Shown: positions 42,764-54,215, numbered from the stretch's first letter. The stretch is 64,000 nucleotides of DNA from Scleroderma bovista (GCA_037178675.1 JAYMGJ010000235.1:85336-149335), one strand, 5' to 3'. Translations and numbers: made by a program. The notes: generated by a model from the letters alone, not told the origin.

Positions 42764-43815
42764 ATGTCCGCTAGCAACACCGACAACGTCGACTGGACGC
42801 GCGCCCCCTCGCCCGAGTTGGAAGGGAAGCCGACCGATTCAATCCAAGTCCAAATCGCCAAGTTCAACGAACAGTCACGTCGGCAATGGGAGCGACTGAT
42901 GAAACAGGCGGCTGAGCAAGAGGCGAGGAGGTTGGCGGAGGAGGCTGCCAGGAAGAAGGCTGAGGAAGAGGCGAGAAGGGTCGCCAAAGAGAAGCGGAAA
43001 GCCGAAGAGGAGGTGAAGCGAGTCGCCGAGGCTAAGGTGCGAGTGGATTTTGAGGCGGAGGTGAGGGCGAGAGAGAAGGCCGAGTTGCTGGCAGCTGGCG
43101 AGGCGATGAGGGAACGTTTGGGTCTGGGGCCGAAGCCCAAGGTGTGTCGTTATTAATTCTTTATTGACTTTTTGTTGATTTATTATTTGATTAGCCTCGC
43201 CAAGTCACTGCTCGTTCCAACACGGGCATTATGGGGTTCAAGCCCCCTTGTGACCAATGCAGGCGGAGCAGCGACAGCGGTGGGTGCAAGCTGGCCGACG
43301 GAGCGTGCACACCAACGTGTGGTCAGTGTCAACGATCTAAGGTAAAGTGTACCTTCAACGTGTCGACATCGGCGTTGGAACGGTCGGCGAGCGGAGAGAA
43401 GAGAAACCAGAGCGAGAAGGCGGTGGAGGTGGAAACGTCGCCGAGAGGAGGCGAGAAGAGGAAGCGGACGAAGAAAACGATCGCCGAGGCCGCAAGTACG
43501 GAGGAGATCGAGGTGGCAATGGGAGGATTCTCGGTGGCTGGGCCATCGAGTCGACCAGACCCAGTCGCGCTGGTCCTAGACCGCCGACTCGGGGAAATCG
43601 TTGCGGTGATCGACCACAACACCAGAGAGCTGGCGAAGCTCGGTTGAAAGGTGGAAGGGGTTGCATGGGAGACGAAGAGGGTGGCCGACACTAAGGACCT
43701 GAAGGGCAAGGGCAAGGCAATGCCCAAGGAGAGCGAGGAGCAGCAAGAGTCGGACGAGATGGACGGGGAAGGCGAAGAGTCAGGGGATGAAGACGGAGAA
43801 GGCGAGTCCGAGTAG
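42764..43815 (+). pseudogene. Antisense two-exon Cys-rich gene inside gypsy B
   Basis: Lies on the strand opposite to gypsy B, between the chromodomain end and the 3' LTR. Exon 1 (42764-43141) starts MSASNTDNVDWTRAPSPELE and encodes a long charged coiled coil rich in Ala, Glu, Arg and Lys (about residues 40-120). An intron (43142-43194; GTGTGT...TTAG) joins in phase 0 to exon 2. Exon 2 carries a cysteine cluster CDQCRRSSDSGGCK ... CTPTCGQCQRSKVKC (about residues 143-175), resembling but not matching a Zn2Cys6 binuclear cluster, then a basic/acidic tail. A TGA at 43645-43647 interrupts the frame; without it the protein runs to TAG 43813-43815 with an acidic end. I have seen similar antisense proteins near agaricomycete gypsy elements. 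Role unknown; DNA or RNA binding is plausible. Confidence 0.65.
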
Positions 43816-43907
43816 TCGGACTGGACTTAAAATGTACTTGTATTTAGTTTTCTTTTTACTTTGTTTTGTACACTGTGAATAGACTTTTGTTCGGTGATCT
43901 GAGTGAC

Positions 43908-44633
43908 TTAGTGTGAGAGGCTTTCTAAGGGGCCTGGCTTAGTCGGGTAGGCCTTGTGGTAGTCGGCCACGAGTTCTGATGCGTGTCCGAGCTCGGTTGC
44001 GATCAACCAAGATGTTTCCTCATCGGTACCTTCGTAACCAGCCCATCTAACTAGGTAGAGGAGTGGGCATTGGCGTCGATGTTGGTCAAACTTTGAATCG
44101 AGGATCTCGGTGATCTCGAACTTGGGTTCGCCGTCGACTTCGATGGGAGGTGGTGGAGGTTGTGACTGATTCAGTATTGTGTTTGGTGTCACGGGTTCGA
44201 GCTGTGAGACGTGGAAGACGGGGTGGACAGCATGCATAGAGTCAGGGAGACAGATTGTGAATGATAAAGTGCCAACTTGGGCGATGATTGGGTAGGGGCC
44301 GAGATTCTTCTCGGAGAGTTTCTTTGATGGTCGGGTAGACCTAAAGTACTTGGCTTTGACGAATACTTGATCACCGACTTTGAAGTCGGGTGTGGGTGAT
44401 CTTCTGGCGTCAGCAGGGCCTTGGTACCTTTTCTGGGCAGCAGCCATTTCTTCATGTAGGTACTCATGCAATGACTCTAGGTCAACTGTGTATTCCCTTG
44501 CCCGAGCTGATGAAAGATTGCGCTTGGGGTGCACAGCGAGGTTCGGGTGATATCCTTTGTTTGCGAAGAATGGTGATACACCAGTCGTAGCGCTAGGGGC
44601 ATTGTTGTAGGCGAACTCGGCGAGAGGTAGTAG
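43908..44633 (-). pseudogene. Gypsy B integrase C-terminus and chromodomain
   Basis: Continues the integrase frame across the solo LTR (DNWSD|LLPLAEFAYNNA). Includes GPADARRSPTPDFKVGDQVF, LSEKNLGPYPIIAQVG and HPVFHVSQLEPV (GPY/F-type module). A chromodomain FEITEILDSKFDQHRRQCPL, LYLVRWAGYEGTDEETSWL follows. A chromodomain directs integration to heterochromatin in related chromoviruses. Confidence 0.85.
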
Positions 44634-44638
44634 GTCCG

Positions 44639-45020
44639 TGAGACAACCCTAAGGGCAAAACCCAAAGAACTACCACACAGCGAACTCTGAGAGGAAAGGA
44701 TGCAAGCGTCTTAGAGCAAAGACCCAAAGAGAGCTCGAATGGAGAGCCTCTGGGTGCTGGATTGCAGCAGTATATATACTACACTACACGTGTCCTGTGC
44801 GAGGCTATCCATGAGGCTGTATGCTGTACGAGGCAGTGAGCACAACTGCCATCCTGTGGTAAGGCTATGCTAATGACATCAAGGGATACAACATGTACGG
44901 CACGAGGCTGTAGTCCAGACAGACCTACAGATAAGATGCACTAGATAAGATACTACGGTACGATAAGATAAGATGTCATCTAATCACAGATTAGATAAGA
45001 TAAAAAGTTAGACCGTTACA
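44639..45020 (-). mobile_element. Solo LTR (gypsy A family) in gypsy B integrase, TSD GTCCG
   Basis: 382 bp, TGAGACAACCC ... GACCGTTACA, flanked by GTCCG at 44634-44638 and 45021-45025. Removing it with one TSD copy restores the integrase reading frame exactly. It contains a block (about 44822-44910) that is missing from the LTR at 35287. Confidence 0.93.
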
Positions 45021-47986
45021 GTCCGACCAATTGTCCTGCTGGTAATTGCAGTACATCCTGAGGTATTGCTCGAGTGTTTGATTAGCTCGCTTGGTCTGTC
45101 CATCACCTTCTGGGTGATAGCCCGAAGTGAAATGTAATTTCATATCTAAGGCCTTGCCGAGTGATTGGAAGAAATGCGAGATGAACTCTGAGCCTCGGTC
45201 AGACGTTACATGCGCAGGGACGCCGTGCTTAGCGAAGATGTGGAGTAGGAAGAGCTGTGCGAGCTCGGGGGAGGTTATTGTGTCGTGAGTCGGGATGAAT
45301 ATGGCTTGCTTTGATAGTCGGTCAATGACTACCAGAATGGCTGTGAAGCTGGATGAGGATGGGAGTTGCTCAATGAAATCCATCGAGATGGAATTCCATG
45401 GTCGGTCGGGGACCGGTAATTGCTTGAGCATCCCGTAGGGTCGGTGACGTGGCATCTTAGCTCGGGCGCAGGCCGTGCAGGACTTGACGTAGTCTTTTAC
45501 ATAGGTACGAATTCCTGGCCATGTGTATTCGCGACGGATGAGCTCTAGAGTGCGGTTCTGACCGAAATGTCCCGATAGGGGATGGTCATGCTTGTATCTG
45601 AGGACACAAAGACATAGGTCATCGGCCTCGGGGATGTACATGTGGCCATCGAGACGTAGGTAACCAGTCTCATCAGTCGACCATCGGGGGTTCGATGTGT
45701 CCGAGAGGTGGGCTTTAGCGATTGGATCGGTCGGGAGGTTGGCTAGGATATCGGCATGAAGACGCTCGACGTCCATGAGTGCACTAGCTCTGAGTACTGG
45801 GGCGTGTAGGTATGTCGCGCGAAGGGAATTGGTGAGCTGTTCAGCCGTGAACACCGGTCGGAGGTTCTGTGGGTTGACTCAGGCGAAGCCCCTATCCCCC
45901 TCTTTGGGGTAGACGTCCCAGCATCTAGTCAAGGCGTCGGGCTTTGCATCAAGTTTACCAGGCCGGAAACGAATGATCAGGTTAAAGGAGGAGAGGTATT
46001 CCGACCATCGGGCTTGCCGACGGGTGAGAACCTTAGAGGTGGAGAAGTACTCCAAATTTTTGTGGTCGGTCACGACGTCGATTGGGAAGGCAGGACCCTC
46101 CAGATAATGACGCCAGGCCTTGAAGGCTTCGAAAATAGCGAGAAGCTCCTTGTCGTGTGTATCGTAGTTCAGCTCAGGCGCGGTCAGAGTGCGAGAGTAA
46201 AACACAATTGGTCGTATCTCGCCATCCAAACCAGTGATGGATAGGATACTGGCGATCGCGTAGTCCAAAGCGTCGGTCTCAACTGTTAGTTGGGCGCCTG
46301 GCTGGAAATGGGTGAGGATGGGAGCTGTGGTGAAGGCCTCCTTCAGGTGATTAAATGACCGTCGGCAGATGTCGGAGAAATCCCAGGGGGCATCTTTCTG
46401 TGTCAACCGAGTTAAGGGAACCACTATATCGGAGTAATTGAAGATGAATCAACGGTAAAAGTTTGTGAAACCGAGGAAGGACTGAATGTCCTTCACCTTG
46501 CAAGGTTCGGGCCAATCGCATATTGTCTTGACTTTGTCTTGTGACATTGTCAAACCGTCAGGGGAGATGAAGTACCCAAGATACTCCACCGAGTCCGAAT
46601 GGAACTCACACTTTTCGGGTTTGGCGTAAAGCTTGTGCTGGCGCAGTCGCTGAAGCACTTCCCGAACATGCTTGGTATGGTCCTCCATGTTGTCCGAGTA
46701 GACTAGAATATCGTCGAGGTAGACTACGATGCAGACATCGAGCATGTCCGCGAAGACCGAGTTGACAAATCGCTGAAAGGCTGCAGGGGCATTGGTGAGA
46801 CCGAAGGGCATCACCTGCCACTCGTACGAGCCATAGCGAGTCCTGAAGGTGGTTTTCCACTCATTGCCTTCGGCAATGCGAACCAGGTGGTAAGCATGTC
46901 TCAGGTCGATTTTAGTATAGACCTTTGCCCAACTCGGAGAGTCGAGTAGGTCGGAGATGAGAGGTAGAGGGTACCGATCCTTCTTTGATATTTTGTTGAG
47001 TCCTCGGTAGTTGATGCAAAGTCGGAGAGAGCCATCCTTCTTCTTGACGAAGAGGACAGGGGCTGCATGGGAGGATGAGGTCGGATGGATGAAACCAAAG
47101 CGAAGGGTTTCGAGCTCGACGGGGGAGAGAGAATAGAGTCTTCCGGGCGGTAATGGCGCTCCTTCTTCCAGTTCTATCTTGAGGTCATATTCCTGATGAG
47201 GCGCGAGTACCGATGCTTTCGCCTTACTAAAGACGTCGGCAAAGTTGTGGTATGCCTCGGGGACAGAGGAAAGGTTGGGAGCAGCATCGACCGATGCAGC
47301 GCGAAAGCTGCCATCAGGCTTTAGCTGAGTAGAGAACTGTTGAGAGCCATCTAGCTGACAAGCCTTCAGAAAGGCTGCAGCATTGATGAGAGCGATAGGA
47401 GGTGCCCGAAGACCGGAAGCCTGAGGCGAGTCGGTCGGGGAAGGAGACGAGACTGACATGTCGTCGAGTCTCAGTGCGCTCGGTGAGGGCGCTACAGGGT
47501 CGGGGAGTGAGCTCAGGGTTGGCACTTGTTGCGTGGATGTTCTGAACTCGATACTGCTCAGTACCCAGTCAATCGACGGATTGTATCGGGTGAGCCAGTT
47601 GTGCCCGAGAACGATCTTACAGTCAGAGTCCAATGGGGTGACATAAAATGTCATCGGGGTGATGTCGCCAGAGGGAAAACGGATAGGTAGGTCAGTTGCT
47701 TCGGTGATTATGGTGGTGGTGGTACTGTCGAATAGACGGAGAACAATCGGGGATACCGAGTAGTGTGAAAGAGTGTTCATATTGGCAAATGACGGATCTA
47801 CAAAACAGTGGGTAGAACCTGAATCTACTAACGCAGGAAAGGAAGGCATAGTATGGTCAACGATTGTTACAGAGGGTCGGAGAGAGTTTGGATCGGAAAG
47901 AGTGGCTGCATTGAGTTGGGCCTCCATAGGTGCACAGTCGGGAACAACGCAACTCCCACTCTGTGCGGAGTCTCGGGAGTTGCTAT
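45021..47986 (-). pseudogene. Gypsy B protease, RT, RNase H and integrase
   Basis: One frame from the -1 shift site: protease (PALVDSGSTHCFVDPSFANM; LGHNWLTRYNPSIDW), RT (VLFVKKKDGSLRLCINYRGL; YTKIDLRHAYHLVRI; MPFGLTNAPAAFQRF; VVYLDDILVYSDN, YLDD; FLGFTNFYR), RNase H (LTVETDALDYAIASIL; THDKELLAIFEAFKAW; VVTDHKNLEYF) and integrase (CTACARAKMPRHR; SMDFIEQLP; VTSDRGSEFISHFF; HPEGDGQTKRANQTLEQYL). Two TGA stops interrupt it, at 46451-46449 (after NFYR) and 45881-45879 (after GFA). Both fit CGA to TGA changes and no bases are gained or lost, so the copy is young but dead. Confidence 0.9.
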
Positions 47987-47996
47987 CTATTTTTTT
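47987..47996 (-). promoter_or_regulatory. -1 ribosomal frameshift heptamer of gypsy B
   Basis: The minus strand reads GC A AAA AAA TAG; A AAA AAA is a canonical X XXY YYZ slip site and the protease frame is exactly -1 to gag. The stop directly follows. Confidence 0.7.
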
Positions 47997-49250
47997 GCCT
48001 TGGTGGAGGCCATCGGTTTGGCTTCCGACGTGTTGTTCATAGTAGTGGTGGTAGCTGCCCTAGCCTTGGCTGCTCGAGAGCCTGACTTGGGGCAGTCCTT
48101 GGCCTTGTGGCCAGTTGCACCACAGAACATGCACAGATTCATGTCGAACCTGTGCTTGCATTCCTCAGAGGTCAGCTTGCCGTCCTTGTCGAGCTTGTCC
48201 AAAAGCTCAGCAGTCTTGCCCGACTTGTTAGTTTTCCGAGTCGGGTTTGACGATGAAGAAGACTGGGCAGCGTTGCCCGAGGGTTTACCCTTATCGGTTT
48301 TACCCGACTTGGTGTTGGGGGTGTTGGTACTAGTGCTGGTAGAGGTCTTGTTCTGACGAGCGACCTCTTCCTTGTGTTCCCAATATCGGGCATCGATCTC
48401 CTGGGTGAGGACGCGAAGACCATTCAGAGTGCGCAGTTTACCAACGCGGCTGATCTCGTCCTTGATTCGGTCGGGGAGACCTGTATAGAAGTGATGACGC
48501 AGGGCGCCATCACTGTAGCCCCGAATCTGGGACATGATACGGTTGAAATCAACCACGTATCTGTTGGCACGATGGTTTTCCTTCATGCGGAGGTGGTTGA
48601 GCTGATGCTCGGCATCGGCAACAGGGTCGTGGGGACCAAAGGTTGTTTGGAGTTCAATAACAAACTCTTCCCAATCGGTCATCCAGATTGGATGGTTGTG
48701 GGGGTCTCCTGTACTGAGTAGGTCTGGCTCGAACCATTCGAGAGCCATTCCTTTCAGGTATGATTGCGCAAATGTGACCTTGGTTTGGTCAGTGCGAAAC
48801 GCCTTCGGTCGGTCCTGGAAGTTGAGCTCGCACTGGACTAAGAATGTGCGCAACTTCTTTGGATCGGTCCCGTCGAAGGTGTCGGGTTCGCGCACCTTGG
48901 TGCGAGACGAAGACTCGGATGAGCACGAAGATTGCACGAGTCTGTCGATAGCGATGGAGAGGTTATTGAAAATGACTAGACCGGCCTCTTCTTGGTTGGG
49001 GATGCCCTCAATAGGGTCTTCACTGCCATCATCAGGGTTTGGATCGTCGGGGTTGTCGGGACCATCACCGCCGGGACCACCGTCACCAGGGCCATTGTCA
49101 TCGGGATGGTCACCACCCAGGTCATCGCCAAGGTCTTCGACGAAAGCCCCAGGTGGGCGACGCTGAGCGGGGGAGGAGGCTCTCTGAGTGGAGAAGCCTT
49201 GGAATTGGGAGACAGAGTCGGGTGAGCACCTGAGGCTAGTCAGAGCGCTT
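47987..49250 (-). CDS. Gypsy B gag
   Basis: Open minus frame with an N-terminal Asp/Gly/Pro-rich region, then capsid VREPDTFDGTDPKKLRTFLV, ALEWFEPDLLSTG and FNRIMSQIRGYSDGALRHHF, linker, and CCHC knuckle LCMFCGATGHKAKDC. It ends GCA AAA AAA TAG at 47987, a classic -1 slippery site into protease. The start codon is unclear; the frame stays open to about 49250 without an obvious ATG. Confidence 0.8.
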
Positions 49251-49369
49251 AAGGCAGCAGCTCGACGAGTGTCGGATGCTGAGGGTTCTGGGTTGTTTGC
49301 GCGAGCGAGTTTGGATTGTCCTGGACATAGATGATTGTGAACTTGTACAAGACTTCAGTTCGAATATAC

Positions 49370-49994
49370 TGTCAAGACTGGTTCTTCACCGATCTGATCT
49401 CTATGGGGGATCTGGGGGTCAGAGGTTGGCCTAGCGGTAAGACCGAGATGCTACATAGCGTAGTCGCGCTTCCCGAGTAATAGGAAGGCCGACCGAGGGT
49501 CTGACGGAGAGTCCGAGGGTAAATGGTCTACGACCGAGTGCTTGTACGAGGATAGAGACAGAGAGCACGAAGAGAGAACAGATGAGAAGTATCTTATTCG
49601 ATATTCGAACTGAAACTACAACAGACCGAGTATCTAGGTATTTATACTGAGTGGAACGGATGAGGCGATGTACGGGAAGTCGGGATTACCGACGAATGAC
49701 AAGCACAGTCGCGCTGCGTGCTGAGTAAGTACGGTAAGTGCAATAACCGGATTACCGATGAGTATCATATTAGTAATGCAACGGGACGGGAACGTATAGT
49801 AACCGGAAACAAGAAAGGAAACATATTAGGTAATCGTACAGGGAGACAGAACGGACAACACACTCACCGATCGGTGGCGATACAGGACAGACAGAGAGAA
49901 ACGGAAAGGGAGTACATACAATAAAACAGGCGGTGAACGCGTGGACACGATCGGACAATAGGGTACAGGGTGATCGGATGTCACGGTCGTGACA
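49370..49994 (-). mobile_element. 5' LTR of gypsy B
   Basis: 625 bp, intact, TGTCAAGACTGG ... GGTCGTGACA. Read on the minus strand it precedes the leader (49369-49251) and gag. Confidence 0.9.
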
Positions 49995-50711
49995 GAGGCA
50001 AGCCGGTTGAAGTCAACTATGTACTGCGTAACGCGGTGAGCATCCTTCATCCAGAGATGCTCTAATTGATGCTCTGCATCAGCAATGGGGTTGTGAGGTC
50101 CAAAGGTACTCTGGAGCTCAGCGACAAAGTGAATCCAACTGTCCATCCAGCGTGGACGGTCAGCTGGATCACCGGAGTTTAATAGGTCTGGTTCAAACCA
50201 TTCTAAGGTCATCCCTTTTAGATATGATTGGGTGAAAGTTACCTTTGCCCTGTCAAGGCAGAAAGCCTTGGCTCAATCCTGGAAACAGAGCTCACACTGG
50301 ACCAAGAAGGTCCTGAGCTTTTTGGGGTCTGTGCTGTCGAAGGTGTCCAGTTCACGGACTTTGGCATGGGAGGAAGAGGAGTCGTTGGTCCAGCAAGAGG
50401 AGTGGGAGAGGTGGTTGATGGCGATGGCAAGGTTGTGGAAAATGGCTAGACTAGGATCTAGTTCATCCATGGCGTCGATGAAGTCGTTGTCATCATTGTT
50501 GTTGTTGTTGTTGCCATCTCCAGGGTCGTCCAGATCACCTCCGGGGCCATCCTCAGGGCCAAACCATTGGTATCGACCGGGGTTGCAACGTTCTGGAGTG
50601 GAGTTGCGATGATAAGGGAAGTCGTCACCGGGAGCGGATCCATGGTGACCAGGGTCTGCAGAACCACGAAGGCTCTGAGACACAGCATTGCGATGCGGAG
50701 TCATCAACACT
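49995..50711 (-). pseudogene. Gypsy C gag, middle part
   Basis: LMTPHRNAVSQSLRGSADPG, an Asn/Asp-rich stretch, then LDTFDSTDPKKLRTFLVQCE and CFQD-stop-AKAF, with TGA at 50275-50273 where the family has Arg (CGA to TGA). It continues LKGMTLEWFEPDLLNSGD and YIVDFNRLAS, cut by gypsy B. The upstream side joins in frame to 53982 once the CACTA element is removed (SPAV|LMTPHR). Confidence 0.85.
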
Positions 50712-51072
50712 CACTGCGGAAACTAGTTTTTAGTCAGGGTATAATCAGATCCTCAAGACCCACATAATCTGATGTTGGATTAAAATAGTCGTTAATCTGA
50801 GTAGAATCAGACCTGTCGATTTCTGGATTCCCCGTCTAAATAATCACACCATAAGCGAGGTCGGATGATACACAGCAATTGTACACTGACCCAAAGCAGG
50901 TCTGCACAGCGTGTCTTTGTTGACTCTGAATATGCTCGTCTCATCCTCCATATCCCACCCATACTACCATCCGAAAAGTACCTCTATTCTTTTTTCCAAC
51001 CCTCAGAAATGAGTATGGACTTAGCAACTTTTTCCTTCGGAGTCTCCAAGTTCACAGGTCCCCTAGTACACC

Positions 51073-52108
51073 ATGAACATACCTGAAGTACGTTTATCCC
51101 TCGTTATGGGACTACTTCAACTCATTCAGCTACCTTCTCAAGGCTGATATTGACGCTAATGAGACGGTTTCAACCTCAGACCCTGGTGAACTCGAGCCTT
51201 TCGGCATTTTATCATCCAGATCGCCCACGACCAGCGTCAACCATAATCTGCATGTTCTTAGGTTGCATGTCCCAGCAAGCATCAAAAATGTTACGCTTTC
51301 TTTCGAGCCAAAGTCCAAGGGTCCTGTGGTACACGTTCATTTGACTTTTCTTGTACCATCTTCGCTCACTGCGGTATGCCAGACTATCCAGATTTCTTTC
51401 CCCACAGCTTCACCAGCACCTACATGCACTCGACAACCTGTCATCAACAACAGGACCGGTACTATGAGTGTCCTGAAGTTAGAGCGCACAGAGACAGCCA
51501 GCGCTTTTCATTGCCCAGTAAGTTATTCGATGTCTTTCATCTCATAAATACTGATGTAATGTCGCACAGACAGTTGCACAAGAACATTCGGCTCATATTC
51601 CAGACCCTTTTTCTCCCGCTCACAACAAGCCAAACAGGTTGGACGCTATGATCATGACCGCTCCACCTGAGGCGTCCTGTGCTAATGTCAGTATTGTTGA
51701 TGGCAATGACATCGGGCCCGCGAGCAGCCGGCGATTTCCCACTGCTGTGGAAGTAAGTCACAGCTACTTGTTCTTTACTTCATTGAAAACATCGATGTAG
51801 AAAACAGCTTTGCAAGTGCTACCAGCCCACCCGCTTCCACCACAATCACCTGGCCTGTCCCTCAAGCGTACCTTCACCCCAGACAGTTTTGCGGAACCGG
51901 AGACGTTTGATAGTGTGAGTACCCAGGTCTTATGTGTAAGTTTTTTTTGTTTCTTTGCCGTCATGCACTCCATACCATCGCTCAGGAAAGATGGGCCGAA
52001 TTTCATGGAGATTTTATTGCTGAGCAGGCAAATAAGAGATGCCACCACCCCATATTTTCTGCTACCACTCCAACTCCACCCTCTAAGGCTAAACGCTCTC
52101 GCAAGTAG
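51073..52108 (+). CDS. Unrecognised spliced gene in the CACTA element
   Basis: 3' end well supported. An open exon with KYVYPSLWDYFNSFSYLLKA, GELEPFGILSSRSPTTSVNH and LHVPASIKNVTLSFEPKSKG reaches a donor after FHCP (about 51519). Next are TVAQEHSAHIPDPFSPAHNK to FPTAVE (ends about 51750), then KTALQVLPAHPLPPQSPGLS to FDS (about 51800-51915). The last exon ERWAEFHGDFIAEQANKRCH ends in PSKAKRSRK and TAG at 52108. All junctions are phase 0 with GT...AG. The basic C-terminus looks like a nuclear localisation signal. The 5' start is not resolved. It may be the element's DNA-binding helper (TNPA-like role) or a captured gene. Confidence 0.45.
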
Positions 52109-52262
52109 TACTCGATTTCTCGTGTAGTACCTTTGCTTTATGGCAATATCATTGTGCACATGACCACTACACCTGTGTGCATACTAAGATCATCTCATCA
52201 CCCCCTGTGCTATCATCTCAGATCAACATCACTCATCATCCAAGGCCCATCGATATCTCTCA

Positions 52263-52962
52263 ATGGGGTTCCGGCAGTGCCACTGCAAAACTCATAACTG
52301 CCATGGGGCCCTTGTAGCAGCGCATGTTGCGGCTGTGCATCAACGTGCAGACTTACGTGCAAAAACGAAGATATCGCAGTCACAGCTGCGTGTCGCAGGG
52401 CACAGGGTTGTTCCCTCTGCACATAAAGATGTCGGACCCGTTGCACGCTCGTTTCCACACCCTGTATGCGAACCTTTACCACCTCTCTCTCCTGATGTAG
52501 AATTTTTCGACCCTCCACGCACTTCGAGCAGCACAGTTGAACAAGAAATGCTCGACAACGGCACTCTTACTGGCGAAGATATTGATATTCTGACCTTTGG
52601 CAGTGCGCTACCGAACCTTGGCCCCAACTTTCACAGCCCGGAAGCACTCCGTTCGGCCGTGGATTACTTTCAGGAGTACAATGCAAGGACATCTGCTGGT
52701 GCTCGCCCTCTCACTTCTTTTGCAGCTCACCACCTCCCTGCCAACCCAGAGCAAGATGCCTTCCAACGCCAGTTGCGGCAGATTGTCGAGGAGGTTCGTG
52801 AAGAGGAGAACCATGGCCCACTACCCAATGACCACGATCACTCCTATGAGGATGGATTCTTCTCTTATTCAGATGAAAATGATGATCCTGACGAAACAGA
52901 GCCAGTGCACGAGGCACCCCATCCCACTGAGCACGATGAAGATGATCCCAACCCCATTTCCA
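52263..52962 (+). pseudogene. CACTA-associated protein, N-terminal part
   Basis: Begins GFRQCHCKTHNCHGALVAAH with a C-x-C-x4-C pattern followed by VAAVHQRADLR. This is how many agaricomycete CACTA-type transposase genes begin (short zinc motif, then H-x3-D/R). An acidic, Pro-rich region follows (PLSPDVEFFDPP; EDGFFSYSDENDDPDETEPV) up to ISKLFF. Past about 52962 the frame is only antisense to the neighbouring minus gene, so the catalytic domain is missing. Confidence 0.45.
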
Positions 52963-53566
52963 AGTTGTTCTTCGCATCACTGAGGGTTTTGATATTGGCC
53001 GTTAGCTGCGCAACGATGGCATGCAAACCTTGTGTCGGAGTCTCATGATCATAACCTGACTGGGGGCCAAGGTAAGACCCACTCCGAGAGCGAGATGCTG
53101 AATAAATATCGCTAGGACAGTCCTCCATCGGAGTTTCACTACGTCCTTGGCCCAACGACTGGCTTCGAGAAGGGTTGTTGGCATACAAGAAAGGTGTTTG
53201 GCCACGGGCGTTGTTCCCATTGTAAGGTGTGTAGTTGACACCATGGTTGGACTGACTCCCTTCTGTATAGGAATAGTCTTCGTGTTGGCATCGTGAATCA
53301 CAAGGACTGCCATGGAAGGAAAACTCAGGAGAGAAGAGCTATTCATGTTAGGTTAACACAGGGTGAGTTACGAACGAGGGATTGGTACGGACTCCAGCGC
53401 GGTCCCTTTGCTGAATGGAATGACTAGATCCAAACGGATCATTGGGTTGGGGGCGTCCAAAGCCATGGGGGGTTTGTGGTACGGGAGGATGCCCGCCTTC
53501 ACCGCTCATTGATGACTGGCGTCCAGGCAGCATACTACCACCACTCGTACGCCTCTGCGAGTACAT
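52865..53566 (-). pseudogene. Unrecognised Ser/Pro/Gln-rich protein with coiled coil, 3'-truncated
   Basis: Minus: MYSQRRTSGGSMLPGRQSSM ... SIQQRDRAGVRTNPSF. A possible short intron (about 53379-53346) leads to FSPEFSFHGSPCDSRCQHED and YANNPSRSQSLGQGRSETPM. It ends with IVAQLTANIKTLSDAKNNLE, a helical stretch, at the junction with the + gene near 52962. Family unknown. The two convergent fragments look joined by deletion inside the CACTA element. Confidence 0.4.
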
Positions 53567-53981
53567 GTCCTACTTGGAATGGAGGAAGGAAAGCTAGTAG
53601 TGGGGACGGAGGGGGCACTTTTTTCATGGGGCGCTGGGCGAGCATTTTCGAAGCCATCCCGTGTAGCATGCATTCTGGTTATAATCGAGTCTGATTATTC
53701 TCAAAAGTATGAGCAAAGTCGCGGGAATCACTGGTATTTGTATGATGCAACTTGGCGAAGATAGACTAGAATCACAGTCTAATCAAATCTAAATACTGGC
53801 TATATGGTGGGCATTGGCATAGTGATAAGTGCGCAAATCCGCCCAGGCAATGCTTGGAGACAAGAACACTTAACTACCGTAGTCAGAGATATTCTAGGGA
53901 ATTTCCAGCTCCAGATATAGACCGACTATCACTACTATTCTGACTATCCCCGGACCTGATTAAAATCCCGTTGCCGCAGTG

Positions 53982-54196
53982 ACTGCTGGACTTTGAGCTG
54001 TGAAGCTCCTAAATTGGCTTACAGAAGCCGGAGGTTGCCTGCGGTTAGACAGGGCTTGTTGAGCGGCAGAAAGATGGAGGTCATCTACTGCACCTGCTTC
54101 TTCAGCGAGGCAGCAGTACGAGTGTGAGAGCACGTAGTCATGGTCATAAGGGATAGGAACTAGTTTGCATACGAGATTGGGATAGTGAACCCACAC
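53982..54196 (-). pseudogene. Gypsy C gag, N-terminal part
   Basis: Starts near 54196 (MWVHYPNLVCKLVPIPYDHD), just inside the 5' LTR; includes LAEEAGAVDDLHLSAAQQAL and QFRSFTAQSPAV. It joins in frame to 50708 after removal of the CACTA element. Confidence 0.7.
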
Positions 54197-54215
54197 AAGT
54201 GTGAGTCTGAAATAC

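Larger units (their letters stand above)
39868..49994 (-). mobile_element. Gypsy B chromovirus, complete with both LTRs, TSD GAGGC
   Basis: Both LTRs are 625 bp (left: 39868-42597 minus a 2101-bp insert and its 4-bp TSD; right: 49370-49994), TGTCAAGACTGG ... GTCGTGACA. GAGGC flanks at 39863-39867 and 49995-49999. The element sits inside gypsy C gag and its removal restores the gag frame. It contains gag, protease, RT-RNase H, integrase and chromodomain on the minus strand, an antisense gene on the + strand, a solo LTR of family A and a unit D insertion. Confidence 0.93.
50712..53981. mobile_element. CACTA/EnSpm-like DNA transposon, TSD ACT
   Basis: Ends CACTGCGGAAAC ... GTTGCCGCAGTG form terminal inverted repeats (about 19 of the first 25 positions match). 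ACT flanks at 50709-50711 and 53982-53984; a 3-bp TSD and CACTG/CAGTG ends define the superfamily. Subterminal TCTGATT/TCTGACT-type motifs recur in both orientations at both ends. It is inserted in gypsy C gag and its removal restores that frame. Inside are three gene-like pieces but no full DDE transposase. Confidence 0.75.

Noticed and set aside
52963..53048. C-terminal end of the 261-aa CACTA ORF
   Set aside because: It is the antisense of the coiled-coil end of the neighbouring minus gene; the real similarity stops near 52962.
53000..53346. Minus ORF of 114 aa (MNSSSLLSFPSM...)
   Set aside because: Wrong frame of the Ser/Pro-rich minus gene; the neighbouring frame gives one continuous compositionally consistent protein.
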